Source: Verrucomicrobiales bacterium (lineage in GTDB: Bacteria > Verrucomicrobiota > Verrucomicrobiia > Verrucomicrobiales > DEV007). From it: DNA of 64,000 nt. The stretch spans positions 620,001 to 684,000 of the forward strand of contig PAAG01000059.1 of NCBI GenBank assembly GCA_002698785.1, read 5' to 3'. Position numbers and translations under genes: made by a program. This document shows, piece after piece, positions 18,039-26,984 of this stretch. The number at the start of each line of letters is the position of its first letter. The stretch's first letter is position 1. The notes under the pieces are model-generated. The model was not told the origin of the DNA. It saw only the letters and a list, made by a program, of their open reading frames with translations, and ran no database searches.

Positions 18039-18776
18039 CTACCCCGCACTGTGTCTCTCACGCCACTCCGTTGGAGTAACATCGAACAACTTCCTGAACT
18101 CTCTGGATAAGTGAGCCTGATCACTGAACCCACATTCGGCTGCAATTTCTGAGACAGACTCTCCTGTTTGTATGAGAGCGGCAGCGGCCCTGGCGAGACG
18201 GAGCCGTTTTAAGAACTTCATTGGGGAGGTTTGCAGGTGCTTCCTAAACTGCCTTTCGAAGGCACTTACTGAGAGACCAGACATTTTTGCCAACTTCCCG
18301 TTACTCCATGCAGAGGACGGATCTTTCTGTAACGCCTGGAGGGCAGGCGCTAACTCTGGAACAGGAAAACCTGGTGACTGCACCCCGGGAAGGGGTTGGG
18401 TGATGCCCGCTGTTGCTCCAATTCTACCTGCCTTATTGGTCACCGGTATCTTGGTCGTTCGGTTCCATCTCGCGGCATGATCGAATCCGCCGACAAGCTC
18501 AATACGATTCACTATCCGCTCCCCGGCAAACACGCGAAGGTCATCTTTGAGAAACCCCTCAGCCAACCACGGAGGAGAGAGATCGAGATCAGTCAGTCCC
18601 AGCACATCCTCTCGGCGGGCGAGAGAGTAGTTCAACTGGAATGCACGATTGATCTTCAGGTATCGGCATTCGGCGTCCTTGATCCAGAACTGCGTATTCT
18701 CCATGTGATCGAAGAGTGCCTCGACCTCACGGTGATTCAGTTGCGCCAGGGCAGAATCCGCACCTTCTTGATTCAT
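18039..18776 (-). CDS. AraC family regulator with PAS-like N-terminal domain
   Basis: About 245 residues. The ATG at 18776 overlaps the stop of the upstream deaminase (ATGA), so I prefer it to the ORF start at 18845, and translational coupling is likely. The N-terminal part (FWIKDAECRYLKINRAFQL, then LDLSPPWLAEGFLKDD) looks like a small-ligand PAS sensor. The C-terminal 100 residues form two AraC helix-turn-helix units (GKLAKMSGLSVSAFERQFRK; VSEIAAECGFSDQAHLSREF followed by FDVTPTEWRER). It probably controls adjacent genes. The direct repeat at 17994-18023 is a candidate target. Confidence 0.87.
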   Translation of the reverse strand: MNQEGADSALAQLNHREVEALFDHMENTQFWIKDAECRYLKINRAFQLNYSLARREDVLGLTDLDLSPPWLAEGFLKDDLRVFAGERIVNRIELVGGFDHAARWNRTTKIPVTNKAGRIGATAGITQPLPGVQSPGFPVPELAPALQALQKDPSSAWSNGKLAKMSGLSVSAFERQFRKHLQTSPMKFLKRLRLARAAAALIQTGESVSEIAAECGFSDQAHLSREFRKLFDVTPTEWRERHSAG

Positions 18777-19225
18777 TCCTCCCCGATGTCTTCGTTCCAG
18801 ATATCGGGTCGAGCCTCGATAAAGGTCTGCATCATCTCCATGCATCGATCATTTCGGAAATTCACGACCTTTACCCCAAAATCGCGTAGCCAGTCTTCCC
18901 CGCCTCGGAAAGTCTCGGATTCGCCGATCACCACGGTGCCGATTTGAAACTGGCGAATCAATCCGCTGCAATACCAACAGGGAGACAATGTCGTGACCAT
19001 GATCTTGTCCCGATACGTCGACTGGCGCCCGGCTTTCCGAAAAGCGTCAGTCTCTCCGTGAATGGACGGATCGCCTTCCTGCACTCTTCGGTTTCGGCCG
19101 CGACCAAGGAGCTTTCCATCGGGCCCGTATAGTGCAGCTCCCACAGGAACTCCTCCCTCGGACAATCCGGTTTCCGCTTCTTCTATTGCAACACTGAGAA
19201 GTGACTCGAAATCCAGTTCTGCCAT
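18773..19225 (-). CDS. Nucleoside/cytosine deaminase family protein
   Basis: 150 residues with the zinc-dependent deaminase signature: HGETDAFRKAG (His ligand and catalytic Glu) and SPCWYCSGLI (PCxxC with two Cys ligands). Length and the GVPVGAALYGPDGKLLGRG start match cytosolic cytosine/guanine/nucleoside deaminases of the yeast FCY1 type. It would convert cytosine to uracil, but the substrate could also be another aminated base. The ATG is at 19225. Its stop overlaps the AraC regulator start by four bases, so the two form an operon. Coupling a deaminase to an AraC/PAS regulator is unusual and its meaning is unclear. Confidence 0.85.
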   Translation of the reverse strand: MAELDFESLLSVAIEEAETGLSEGGVPVGAALYGPDGKLLGRGRNRRVQEGDPSIHGETDAFRKAGRQSTYRDKIMVTTLSPCWYCSGLIRQFQIGTVVIGESETFRGGEDWLRDFGVKVVNFRNDRCMEMMQTFIEARPDIWNEDIGEE

Positions 19226-19266
19226 ATCGGAGTCTATACCAGAATCTGGAGAAACTGAAAACCCTG

Positions 19267-22200
19267 CTACTCAAATTTTTGGGCTTCGTCAGGACCGGGG
19301 GTCGCATAGTCCGGATCCTTCGCTCGAATGTAGAGCTCACCATCTTTCAATCGGACATCCAAGGGGACCAGAGTTGTCCCGCGTTTATTGATGGTTTGCG
19401 CGGTGTCGCTGAGATCGCGACTCTGAATGCCGTCTGCGCTCACCGGTGGAATGTTCCCATTGTAAAAGGCAGTGCACCACCAGCGCCCGTCATTATCCTG
19501 AAACGGAGTTCCATGCCCAAGGAAGCGCCCTGCGAATTTTCGCTCGCTATAAGGACCGGTGATCTTGTCAGCAGTCGCGTAGTAGAGATTGTAGCTCCCA
19601 CGGCGCATGAGGCCGGTCGACCAGCCCGTTCCGAAGAGGACATATTTCCCTTCGATCTTCATGATTAGGCAACCTTCATGTCCCATTTTTGCTGCATCGC
19701 CCGAGGGTTTGATGTCGACGGCCTTTCCTGCGAAACCCGAAAAATCAGGCCTCAATGGAGCAATCGTCGTCGCTCCCCATACCATCCAGTAGGTGCCATC
19801 ATCATCTTTAAAAAGTGACGGATCGTGGCGACGTCCAATTTCGGCACCCATAGGGTTGATCCACGGCCCGGAGATTTCCGGACCTTCAGAAAGTGATAGA
19901 TTGGCCCCTTTCACAGGAGCAGGGCTCGTGTGCACCAGCGCCCAGCGATCCATTTCTGCCACCCAGTGCAATTCAGGCGCCCAGAGCCGCCAGTCTTTGA
20001 CTGGAGTCTTCTCAAATAAGTCACGATGCTCTGAGAACCAAATTCCGTCCTTTAGAGAAAATGGCGAGTCGAGCTTCTCCCATTCGATGAGGTCTTTGCT
20101 TTTCCAGATCTGTGCAATATGCCCAACCACTGACTCGTCGCCCAAACCAGTGTTGTAGGGATCTGATTTTTCGCGAGGGTCGACCGGATTCGGTGTCGTG
20201 CCAGTCAGGTAAAATGTGCCGCCTGGACCTTTCGTGATGTACGGATCGCGAATCCATCCTTCTTTTACAAACAGTGCTTTGTCGTGTGCCTTAAGTCCCG
20301 CTTCGATCTCAGATGAAGGCATCGCCTTTGCGACTTTCGGTGGTTTGCCTCCGGTATCGACGCGGGTTGAGATGATGGTTGAGTTAAACGGATTTGGAGC
20401 CTCGTAGTTACCTGCGGCTGAGAGGAGGTCTTTTCCAACAGAGAGACCATCTTTTGGTTGTTTGGGAATGAATCCCGGAGAGTCAATCAAATGAGGTTTT
20501 TCTCCGTTCACAGCGATGCTCATCTTTTTCTTTTTGAGTGCGGCTTCCACACGGATGACACCCTTCTCTACTTTGCTGCTTTGAATGCTGGTCACCTTTC
20601 CATTGATCCTGACATCAAACACGGCAAGGCCATTCCGGAAGTGAACCGCATAGCCATGCTCTCGCCCGCCCTGCGCCAGTACAACACCATCCGGCTTCTC
20701 CCGACGCGTGTTCACCTCGACCACAATCTCGATCGACCGCTTTGCAATCTGGGGACTGCCATCGACATCTGTTTCGGATGTCTTTTTCTCCTTTCCCCGA
20801 GATACAGCTTCCGGGTACGTCGAAAGAGTCGCGCGCAACTCGCTCAAGACCTCGGGATTATCTTCGGCGAGATTTCTTGTTTCGAGCGGGTCTTCTTCAT
20901 AGTCATACAATTCGACTTCGGCTGTCGAAGGATCAGCTCCCGGAGTCTTCCATTCCACCATTCGATATCTTTCGGTGCGGATCGCCCGCCCCATCTTTCC
21001 CTTCGGATAAGCGTGAAAGGCATGATCTCGAACGCGTGCGGACGGATCTTTCAAAACAGGCACTAGACTGACGCCGTCAATTGGCTGCGGCCCTTCTGGC
21101 TTTGGCAGGCCAGCGAGTTCTGCGATCGTCGGAAAGATATCGACACTTTCTGCAAGCTGACGGGTTGATGAACTCGGTTTGGTAACTCCCGGAGCACTGA
21201 TAAGAATTGGAATGCGGTTCGCCTGCTCGTAGTTTGTATGCTTGGTCCAGATACCCAGGTCACCTAAATGGAAACCATGGTCCCCCCAAAGGACAATGAT
21301 AGTGTTTTCGGTCAGCCCAAGCTCGTCGAGTGAACCGATCACTTTCCCAATTTGCTCGTCAACAAACGAAGTGCTCGCGTAATAGCCATGAATGAGTTGG
21401 CGCTTCACTTCATTTGAGATGGAAGCCGGGTCCCCTTTGTCGGGGACAGGGAAGTAATTTCGAATCTCCCCGCCGCGTTTGCCGGCAACTGCGGGAGCGC
21501 CTTCGGGTAGCTCTTCATACTCCGGCATAGGCAATTTGTCAGGATCATAGAGATCCCAATATTTCTTTGGCGCTGAAAACGGGAGGTGAGGCCTGGCGAA
21601 ACCGGCTGCAATGAAAAACGGAGTTCCTTCGCTTTCGCTCCGCTCTTTCGCGGCTTTCAGGCGTTTAATCGTTTCCCTGGCTACCCGTCCATCTGCATAC
21701 GCTTCATCTTCCACATCAGGGGATTCAAATGCAGCCCCACGCGGAAGCTGATTCACTCGGTGGAGTTCTTGATTTGTGAAAAATGCTTCTTCTCGAGTCA
21801 ACTCTCCGCCGGGCGTGCTGGCGGGGTCCACATACTCGATAACCTTTTCTTTAAAATGAGGAATCGAAAACGAATCAGGATCGCCGTTATTCCCATGTCC
21901 GATATGAAATACTTTGCCCAGCGACTCTGTGCGATACCCGCCATGCTTGGCGAAAAATTGCGGAATAGTCACGGCATCGGGAAGAATGTCTCGCAACTCA
22001 CTTCCCAATCCGTAGAGCCCGGTTGACGTGGAGTGAGAGCCTAACATAAGAGTGAACCGAGAAGGCGCACACACAGCCTGATTACAATAGGCAAGATCAA
22101 ATCGCATCCCCTTCTCCGCAAGCGCATCGATATTCGGAGTGATCGCTGTCTCGTTCCCATAGCAGCCGAGCGCAGGCTTGAGATCGTCGACAAGAATCAG

Positions 22201-22278
22201 AAGGACGTTGGGCTTGTCCGCATAGGACGAGGCGCATAGAGCCAGTAATAGCAGAAAAGCTGTAGTGAGTTTCTTCAT
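19267..22278 (-). CDS. Sulfatase fused to GH43-like five-bladed propeller
   Basis: 1003 residues with a signal peptide (MKKLTTAFLLLLALCASSYA). Domain 1 (about 22-490) is an iduronate-2-sulfatase-like sulfatase with formylglycine site CAPSR (Cys70), the metal site LVDDLKPALGCYG and the later WGDHGFHLG. Domain 2 (about 500-660) is beta-rich and LamG-like. Domain 3 (about 670-1000) resembles GH43: general base in WIRDPYITKG (Asp about 678), pKa modulator in RRHDPSLFKDD (Asp about 820) and acid in GHEGCLIM (Glu about 865) are all present. One secreted polypeptide would therefore remove sulfate and cleave an arabinose/xylose/galactose-type linkage. It ends the run that begins with the GH127-sulfatase, 11 bases upstream. 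Confidence 0.85.
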   Translation of the reverse strand: MKKLTTAFLLLLALCASSYADKPNVLLILVDDLKPALGCYGNETAITPNIDALAEKGMRFDLAYCNQAVCAPSRFTLMLGSHSTSTGLYGLGSELRDILPDAVTIPQFFAKHGGYRTESLGKVFHIGHGNNGDPDSFSIPHFKEKVIEYVDPASTPGGELTREEAFFTNQELHRVNQLPRGAAFESPDVEDEAYADGRVARETIKRLKAAKERSESEGTPFFIAAGFARPHLPFSAPKKYWDLYDPDKLPMPEYEELPEGAPAVAGKRGGEIRNYFPVPDKGDPASISNEVKRQLIHGYYASTSFVDEQIGKVIGSLDELGLTENTIIVLWGDHGFHLGDLGIWTKHTNYEQANRIPILISAPGVTKPSSSTRQLAESVDIFPTIAELAGLPKPEGPQPIDGVSLVPVLKDPSARVRDHAFHAYPKGKMGRAIRTERYRMVEWKTPGADPSTAEVELYDYEEDPLETRNLAEDNPEVLSELRATLSTYPEAVSRGKEKKTSETDVDGSPQIAKRSIEIVVEVNTRREKPDGVVLAQGGREHGYAVHFRNGLAVFDVRINGKVTSIQSSKVEKGVIRVEAALKKKKMSIAVNGEKPHLIDSPGFIPKQPKDGLSVGKDLLSAAGNYEAPNPFNSTIISTRVDTGGKPPKVAKAMPSSEIEAGLKAHDKALFVKEGWIRDPYITKGPGGTFYLTGTTPNPVDPREKSDPYNTGLGDESVVGHIAQIWKSKDLIEWEKLDSPFSLKDGIWFSEHRDLFEKTPVKDWRLWAPELHWVAEMDRWALVHTSPAPVKGANLSLSEGPEISGPWINPMGAEIGRRHDPSLFKDDDGTYWMVWGATTIAPLRPDFSGFAGKAVDIKPSGDAAKMGHEGCLIMKIEGKYVLFGTGWSTGLMRRGSYNLYYATADKITGPYSERKFAGRFLGHGTPFQDNDGRWWCTAFYNGNIPPVSADGIQSRDLSDTAQTINKRGTTLVPLDVRLKDGELYIRAKDPDYATPGPDEAQKFE

Positions 22279-22289
22279 GTAAACAGGGG

Positions 22290-25200
22290 TTAGTTTGAAC
22301 TCAATCGAATGGGACCGGGGGAATTGATTTGTGAGGCATTCTTCGCTTCACCGGGGTATTCCGTGGGAGGAGGGGTTTTCTCTACCCGCTCATGTAAAGG
22401 CTGGCGATTCGGCCTTGGCGTAGAAGGAACGGAGTCGCCTGTGGATTCGATCCAATCTCCGAGCAATGATCTCATTTCTTGCAGGACTGATCGGTTCTCT
22501 TCGTATCCTGCCAAATCCACTAACTGAAACGGATCATCTTTCGTATTGAAGATCATTTCCTCGGGTTGTGGCACTATCGTTAACAACTCCTGCGCTGGGG
22601 ACAACTTTCCCTTTTCTGCCATTTCCCAGAGCTCTTTCGCCGCAGGAAAAAGAGGAACTGAACTTTCCCCGCTAACATTGTGCTTTTCCGGCCAGCTATT
22701 TCGAATATAGAGCCAGTCACCCGTTCGGACCATTCGTTCGTGGGCCTGATAGACGTGCCAGTTACGTTCCGCAAACGCCACGTCACGGATCGTCGCGGTT
22801 GGCTCCTTGAGAATTGGAACCATGCTCACTCCCTGCACAGTCTCAGGTATTTTTTCTCCCGCTAACTCCAGGATAGTCGCAGAAAAATCAATCGAACTGA
22901 CCAGCGAATCAGATCTTCCCTTTTTCACATCTGGGCCAACAATCAGTAACGGAGTCTGAATACCGCTTTCGTAGAGGTAAGTTTTGCACCGAGGAAAGGG
23001 CCTGCCATTATCCGAGCAATAAACGAAATAGGTGTTCTCCGTGAGGTTTTGACGTTCCAACTCTTTCCAAATTTCTTCGGTGTAATGATCTGTTCGGCTC
23101 ACTTCGTGGTAATAATCTGCAAGCTCCTGCCGTGTGAGCGGTCCATCGTAAAGCATGGGAGGAACTTTGATTTTCTCTGGGTCATACTCCGGAGCATTTT
23201 CGTCGTACTGAAAAGGGTGGTGGGCATCATGGGAAGCGAACCATGCGAAAAACGGTCGATCCTTTGGACGTTCCTTGAGATGCTTGATCCAGTTTTCGCT
23301 TCCGGCCGGTTTGCTATTAGATTCCACATCAAACCCAAGTTCAGCGGCATTGCCCATATGGTTCTTTCCCGACAAAATCGTGTGATACCCTGCTTTGGCT
23401 AACACTTCCACAAATGTCGTCTGATTTTCTGGTAGCGGTGCATGCAGTTCTGGCGCGCCTGTATTGTGGGGATATCTCCCAGTGATGATCGAACAACGAC
23501 TTGGAGAGCAGGAAGAAATCGTCAGATAAGCTTTATCAAAGACCAACCCGTCTTTAGCGAGTCGGTCTAGATTGGGCGTTTCGACTATCTCATTTCCATT
23601 AAAACCAAGGTCTCGGTAGCCAATATCGTCCGTGATGAAGAATACGAAATTGGGTCGCGTATCATCGCTTCTCGGTTGTGGCTTTTCCTGTGCAACCGCA
23701 TCCTTTTTCAATTCCCCCTTCCACTTCACCCAAGGAAAGGCAGCCACGCGAAGGGTCGTAGAGCCGTAGGGAATCAAGGTGATTTCTTCCAGTGTGGCTC
23801 CGTCAGGAAGCTCAGCGGGACTCAGGGGAGGTGGACTCGCGGAGTTCCGGTCGATCTTCCAATCATCGAGGCGCAGACCCCATGTTTTGATTTTCATGGG
23901 AGCCGAATCAGAGGTCCACGGATTATCAGGAATCTCGTCCATGATTTCCAAGGTCGAATTCTTCCCGGGCTGGTTGCGGACTGGCAGCGGAATCGCATAG
24001 TTCCATGGCTTCGTCGGTTTCACTTCCAGATAACCACGATCTGGTCCAGAGTCGGGAACTCCCTCAGGACGAGGTGCGGGGATATGGCTGGACTCTCCTC
24101 TTACATCGAGAGCATACACAAGAGGACCTCGCTCAAAGGATACTGACCTGGCATGCCAATGCGAGGTGGTGATAGGCATTGGAAACCGAAGATTCACCTT
24201 ATCCCCATTTTTCCAAGAGCGATCGATAACGTGCATTGTTCCTGCTTCCACGCTTTCCTCCCTCCTTCCGTTCACAAAGACTTCGGTTCCATTCGCCCAA
24301 GATGGAATTCGGAGATGCAGAGGAAAATCAGTTGGCTCCGAGGTGCTGACTGTGATCGTGGTGCGCTCCTTGAATGGGTATCCTGTTTCGGTCCTGAGGG
24401 TTACTTCTCTTCCTCCCTTAATTTTAGAAATAACCGAAGAAGGGACATACGAGACTGCCGCGATCCCTCCGTCTTTTGATGCCATCCAGAGGTGCTGCGC
24501 AAACTTAGGCCACCCTTGGTGGAGATTGCAGGTACAGCATGGGTATCCCTGAAGCAGGCCGTAGACGACTCGGTCTCCGTTGTCTTCGAAGAAGTCGCGA
24601 TCACCGTGGGTGATCTGAACCTGATTTGTTTGCTGGAAATACTGCCGCCCCCGATGATCGTCAGTGCACTGGGTAGGAAGGGCATTGAAGGTGATCCTTT
24701 CTAACCGATCACCAAAAACAGGATTCCCCGTGATCTCGAACATCTTCTCAAGTGAGAACATCATTTCAACCGCAGTGCAGAGCTCTGACCCACGATCGGG
24801 AGCAGTGCCGTGCATCCCTTCATCACCACCAAACAATCCGTGTGGCTGACCGTGAAAGGTGCGTAGATCTTCGAAGGCAGTTTCCACTGCGGTGAGACGT
24901 TCCGGTTTCTGATCCTGCTGCCAGCGGATTACCGGCGTCTTCATCATCTGCGCCACATTCACACAATGAAGAGCGACGAGATTGGCCATGGGCTGAGGTC
25001 CGACACCTCGATCTGCTTGATACAAAAGCATGTTGTCAGGCCCACGAGAGAACCAGTCCGTAACGGGGACGGTTTGCTGATGAATCAGGTCGGCGAGATC
25101 GAGAAGAAACTTATCGCCCGTGATATTATAGAGCCAAAGCACCGACATCAGATTGTCGCCACCACGCTGAGCCGCCCACCAGGATCCGCTCGCTTTGTTC

Positions 25201-25799
25201 TCTGGATCGTAGAGCGGACGGTCAGGTAATTGTTCCAGCTGAAAACGAAAGTAATTCGTCAGACACTCGATGACTCGTTCATCACCGGTTGCCATGTAAT
25301 ATTGCTGCAGAATTTTCAGCATGACCATTCTCGGCCACCAGTCATCTGGTTTGATTGTCTGAACGCCCGGAGGAGGAGGTTGAGTGCGATCCTCGTCTTT
25401 GATTTCACGTGGTCCGATCTGGCCGTTATCCCTTTGATTCGCCAAAGTCCATTCGATCCATTTTACAGCTTTTGCCTCGAGCTCTTTGTCTCCCAAGAGC
25501 TTCGAAAGAGGATAGAGTCCATCGATCCAGTAAGGTCCCCTTTCCCAAGTATCGGCATCACCTCCCAGCCACGCGTTTCGAGGTCCACAAACCTCCGGAT
25601 ACCACTCGTCGAGATGACCGGTCATTCCGGCCGCCATTCTCTCTAATTCGTTCCGCAACCACCCTTCGGGCTGGACTGCACCCAGAGGCAATTCCGCATA
25701 GGGCTTCTCGGCTAGAGGTGCTCGGTTGAAAACAGGCTCGGTCGCCACAGCGAACTGAGCCGAAAGAATACAAAAAAATGAAAATGCGAGGAGTCTCAT
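22290..25799 (-). CDS. GH127/GH146-like beta-L-arabinofuranosidase fused to sulfatase
   Basis: 1169 residues with a signal peptide (MRLLAFSFFCILSAQFAVA). The N-terminal 600 or so residues match the DUF1680/GH127 family: YWIDGLYPLSKLLGD, SELCTAVEMMF and PCCTCNLHQGWPKF. Glu339, Cys341, Cys421 and Cys422 sit as the zinc/catalytic Glu338-Cys340-Cys417-Cys418 set does in Bifidobacterium HypBA1. From about residue 690 a type I sulfatase follows (FFITDDIGYRDLGFNGNE) with CSPSR (Cys764) and CSDNGRPF later. It probably releases arabinofuranose and sulfate from one polymer. A compound hairpin lies directly before the start codon. Confidence 0.85.
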   Translation of the reverse strand: MRLLAFSFFCILSAQFAVATEPVFNRAPLAEKPYAELPLGAVQPEGWLRNELERMAAGMTGHLDEWYPEVCGPRNAWLGGDADTWERGPYWIDGLYPLSKLLGDKELEAKAVKWIEWTLANQRDNGQIGPREIKDEDRTQPPPPGVQTIKPDDWWPRMVMLKILQQYYMATGDERVIECLTNYFRFQLEQLPDRPLYDPENKASGSWWAAQRGGDNLMSVLWLYNITGDKFLLDLADLIHQQTVPVTDWFSRGPDNMLLYQADRGVGPQPMANLVALHCVNVAQMMKTPVIRWQQDQKPERLTAVETAFEDLRTFHGQPHGLFGGDEGMHGTAPDRGSELCTAVEMMFSLEKMFEITGNPVFGDRLERITFNALPTQCTDDHRGRQYFQQTNQVQITHGDRDFFEDNGDRVVYGLLQGYPCCTCNLHQGWPKFAQHLWMASKDGGIAAVSYVPSSVISKIKGGREVTLRTETGYPFKERTTITVSTSEPTDFPLHLRIPSWANGTEVFVNGRREESVEAGTMHVIDRSWKNGDKVNLRFPMPITTSHWHARSVSFERGPLVYALDVRGESSHIPAPRPEGVPDSGPDRGYLEVKPTKPWNYAIPLPVRNQPGKNSTLEIMDEIPDNPWTSDSAPMKIKTWGLRLDDWKIDRNSASPPPLSPAELPDGATLEEITLIPYGSTTLRVAAFPWVKWKGELKKDAVAQEKPQPRSDDTRPNFVFFITDDIGYRDLGFNGNEIVETPNLDRLAKDGLVFDKAYLTISSCSPSRCSIITGRYPHNTGAPELHAPLPENQTTFVEVLAKAGYHTILSGKNHMGNAAELGFDVESNSKPAGSENWIKHLKERPKDRPFFAWFASHDAHHPFQYDENAPEYDPEKIKVPPMLYDGPLTRQELADYYHEVSRTDHYTEEIWKELERQNLTENTYFVYCSDNGRPFPRCKTYLYESGIQTPLLIVGPDVKKGRSDSLVSSIDFSATILELAGEKIPETVQGVSMVPILKEPTATIRDVAFAERNWHVYQAHERMVRTGDWLYIRNSWPEKHNVSGESSVPLFPAAKELWEMAEKGKLSPAQELLTIVPQPEEMIFNTKDDPFQLVDLAGYEENRSVLQEMRSLLGDWIESTGDSVPSTPRPNRQPLHERVEKTPPPTEYPGEAKNASQINSPGPIRLSSN

Positions 25800-25800
25800 T

Positions 25801-25835
25801 GGGGATTTCGTAGATTCTGGACAGAATCCATCCCC
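25801..25835 (-). promoter_or_regulatory. Compound inverted repeat touching the GH127-sulfatase start codon
   Basis: Inner arms GATTCTG (25813-25819) and CAGAATC (25822-25828) are separated by two bases. They are nested inside outer arms GGGGAT (25801-25806) and ATCCCC (25830-25835). On the minus-strand transcript the structure ends one base before the AUG. It is not followed by a T-run, so a terminator is unlikely. It could act as an operator or as a 5'-leader hairpin controlling translation. No regulator is assigned. Confidence 0.5.
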
Positions 25836-25894
25836 GTTTCAACAATACCCTTTTGAAAGTTTGAGCAGACTTTTGTGAAAATCGGACGCCCCCG

Positions 25895-26959
25895 TCAACT
25901 CTCACCCATATGGCGTTGAAGAATGTTTTTCCACTCCGCCGTTTGCATGAATTTGAGGAGCTGGATGTTTAAATCCTCGCGTTTGCCAAAATCATTACTT
26001 AGCCCGAGAGCATAAAAGCCAGGTTCAAAAGTATCTTCCAGAACATAGAGTTGATCCGGAAAATCACGGCTCACATAGTAAGACAGCACTGGAGCGTCAT
26101 TCACAAAACCGTCCACTTTTCCCTCTGCCACGGCCTGCAATCCCGAAGCAGTATTTTCAAACGTTTGGAATCGAATTCCCCTGTTCTTCAGCAACTCAGC
26201 GGATGATGACCCTTCAAGCGCGCCCACTCGAGAGCGATACAGATCATCAAAAGATTCTATGCTGGGGGAGAGACTCGAAACAGTAAGAGCTGAAGCAATT
26301 GCCCCAGTGAATCCCGAAATCAAGATGATGGAGGCGAACATCCAAATCAACCCGACGATGCGCCCCGCAAAAGAGACTGGAGCCTTATCCCCGTATCCGA
26401 CGGTGGTCATCGTCACAGCACTCCACCAAAACCCACTACCAAGTCCTCGCGCGGTGCTCCCACCAAACTGCTCTGGATTCTTCTTTCTTTCCGCAACCCA
26501 CACGATCGCCCCTACGATGAATAAGAGGATGCCGAGTGCCGCAAGCGCCCACAAAGCATCAATGGAAATGAGCGCCTTCAGGAACTGCAACACCGTGGAC
26601 TTCTTTTCTACCGAAGTCGCAACACTGAGCCCGGAGGAATAGAAGCTATGTGAAAAATTCATTTTCTCTTCGCGTTCCGGCGTGGTCACTAACGCCGCAG
26701 CTACCACATAGACCTCTCCACTCTCTAAACCATCGATTGCTTCACCCAGTGACAAGGGTTTCAACTCATAATCGAAGCCCAACTCCGGCGCCAACTCCTT
26801 CCACAACTCTACAGAAACTCCTGTCCACTCTCCACCTTCGTCGTAGGAGAACGGCGGAGAAGGCGTGACCCCCACCACCAGTTTCTCATTCGACTCCTGC
26901 GAAGACGCCGATGTGAACAGGAGAAGTGAGAATGCGATACAAGATAAGATTTTATTCAT
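25895..26959 (-). CDS. GluR0-like ligand-gated potassium channel
   Basis: 354 residues; the ATG at 26959 gives the signal peptide MNKILSCIAFSLLLFTSASS, and the longer ORF upstream is not coding-like. A periplasmic binding-protein lobe (about 25-125; VVGVTPSPPFSYDEGGEWTG) is followed by two membrane helices (ALWALAALGILLFIVGAIVW and IVGLIWMFASIILISGFTGA) flanking a pore with the potassium selectivity filter TTVGYGD. The second binding lobe follows (about 225-354; SFDDLYRSRVGALEGSS). This split-lobe order is that of prokaryotic ionotropic glutamate receptors such as GluR0, so an amino-acid-like ligand is inferred. It is the last gene of a run from the VWA gene. Confidence 0.87.
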   Translation of the reverse strand: MNKILSCIAFSLLLFTSASSQESNEKLVVGVTPSPPFSYDEGGEWTGVSVELWKELAPELGFDYELKPLSLGEAIDGLESGEVYVVAAALVTTPEREEKMNFSHSFYSSGLSVATSVEKKSTVLQFLKALISIDALWALAALGILLFIVGAIVWVAERKKNPEQFGGSTARGLGSGFWWSAVTMTTVGYGDKAPVSFAGRIVGLIWMFASIILISGFTGAIASALTVSSLSPSIESFDDLYRSRVGALEGSSSAELLKNRGIRFQTFENTASGLQAVAEGKVDGFVNDAPVLSYYVSRDFPDQLYVLEDTFEPGFYALGLSNDFGKREDLNIQLLKFMQTAEWKNILQRHMGES

Positions 26960-26984
26960 CCGGAAATGGTTACGTTTGAAACCA

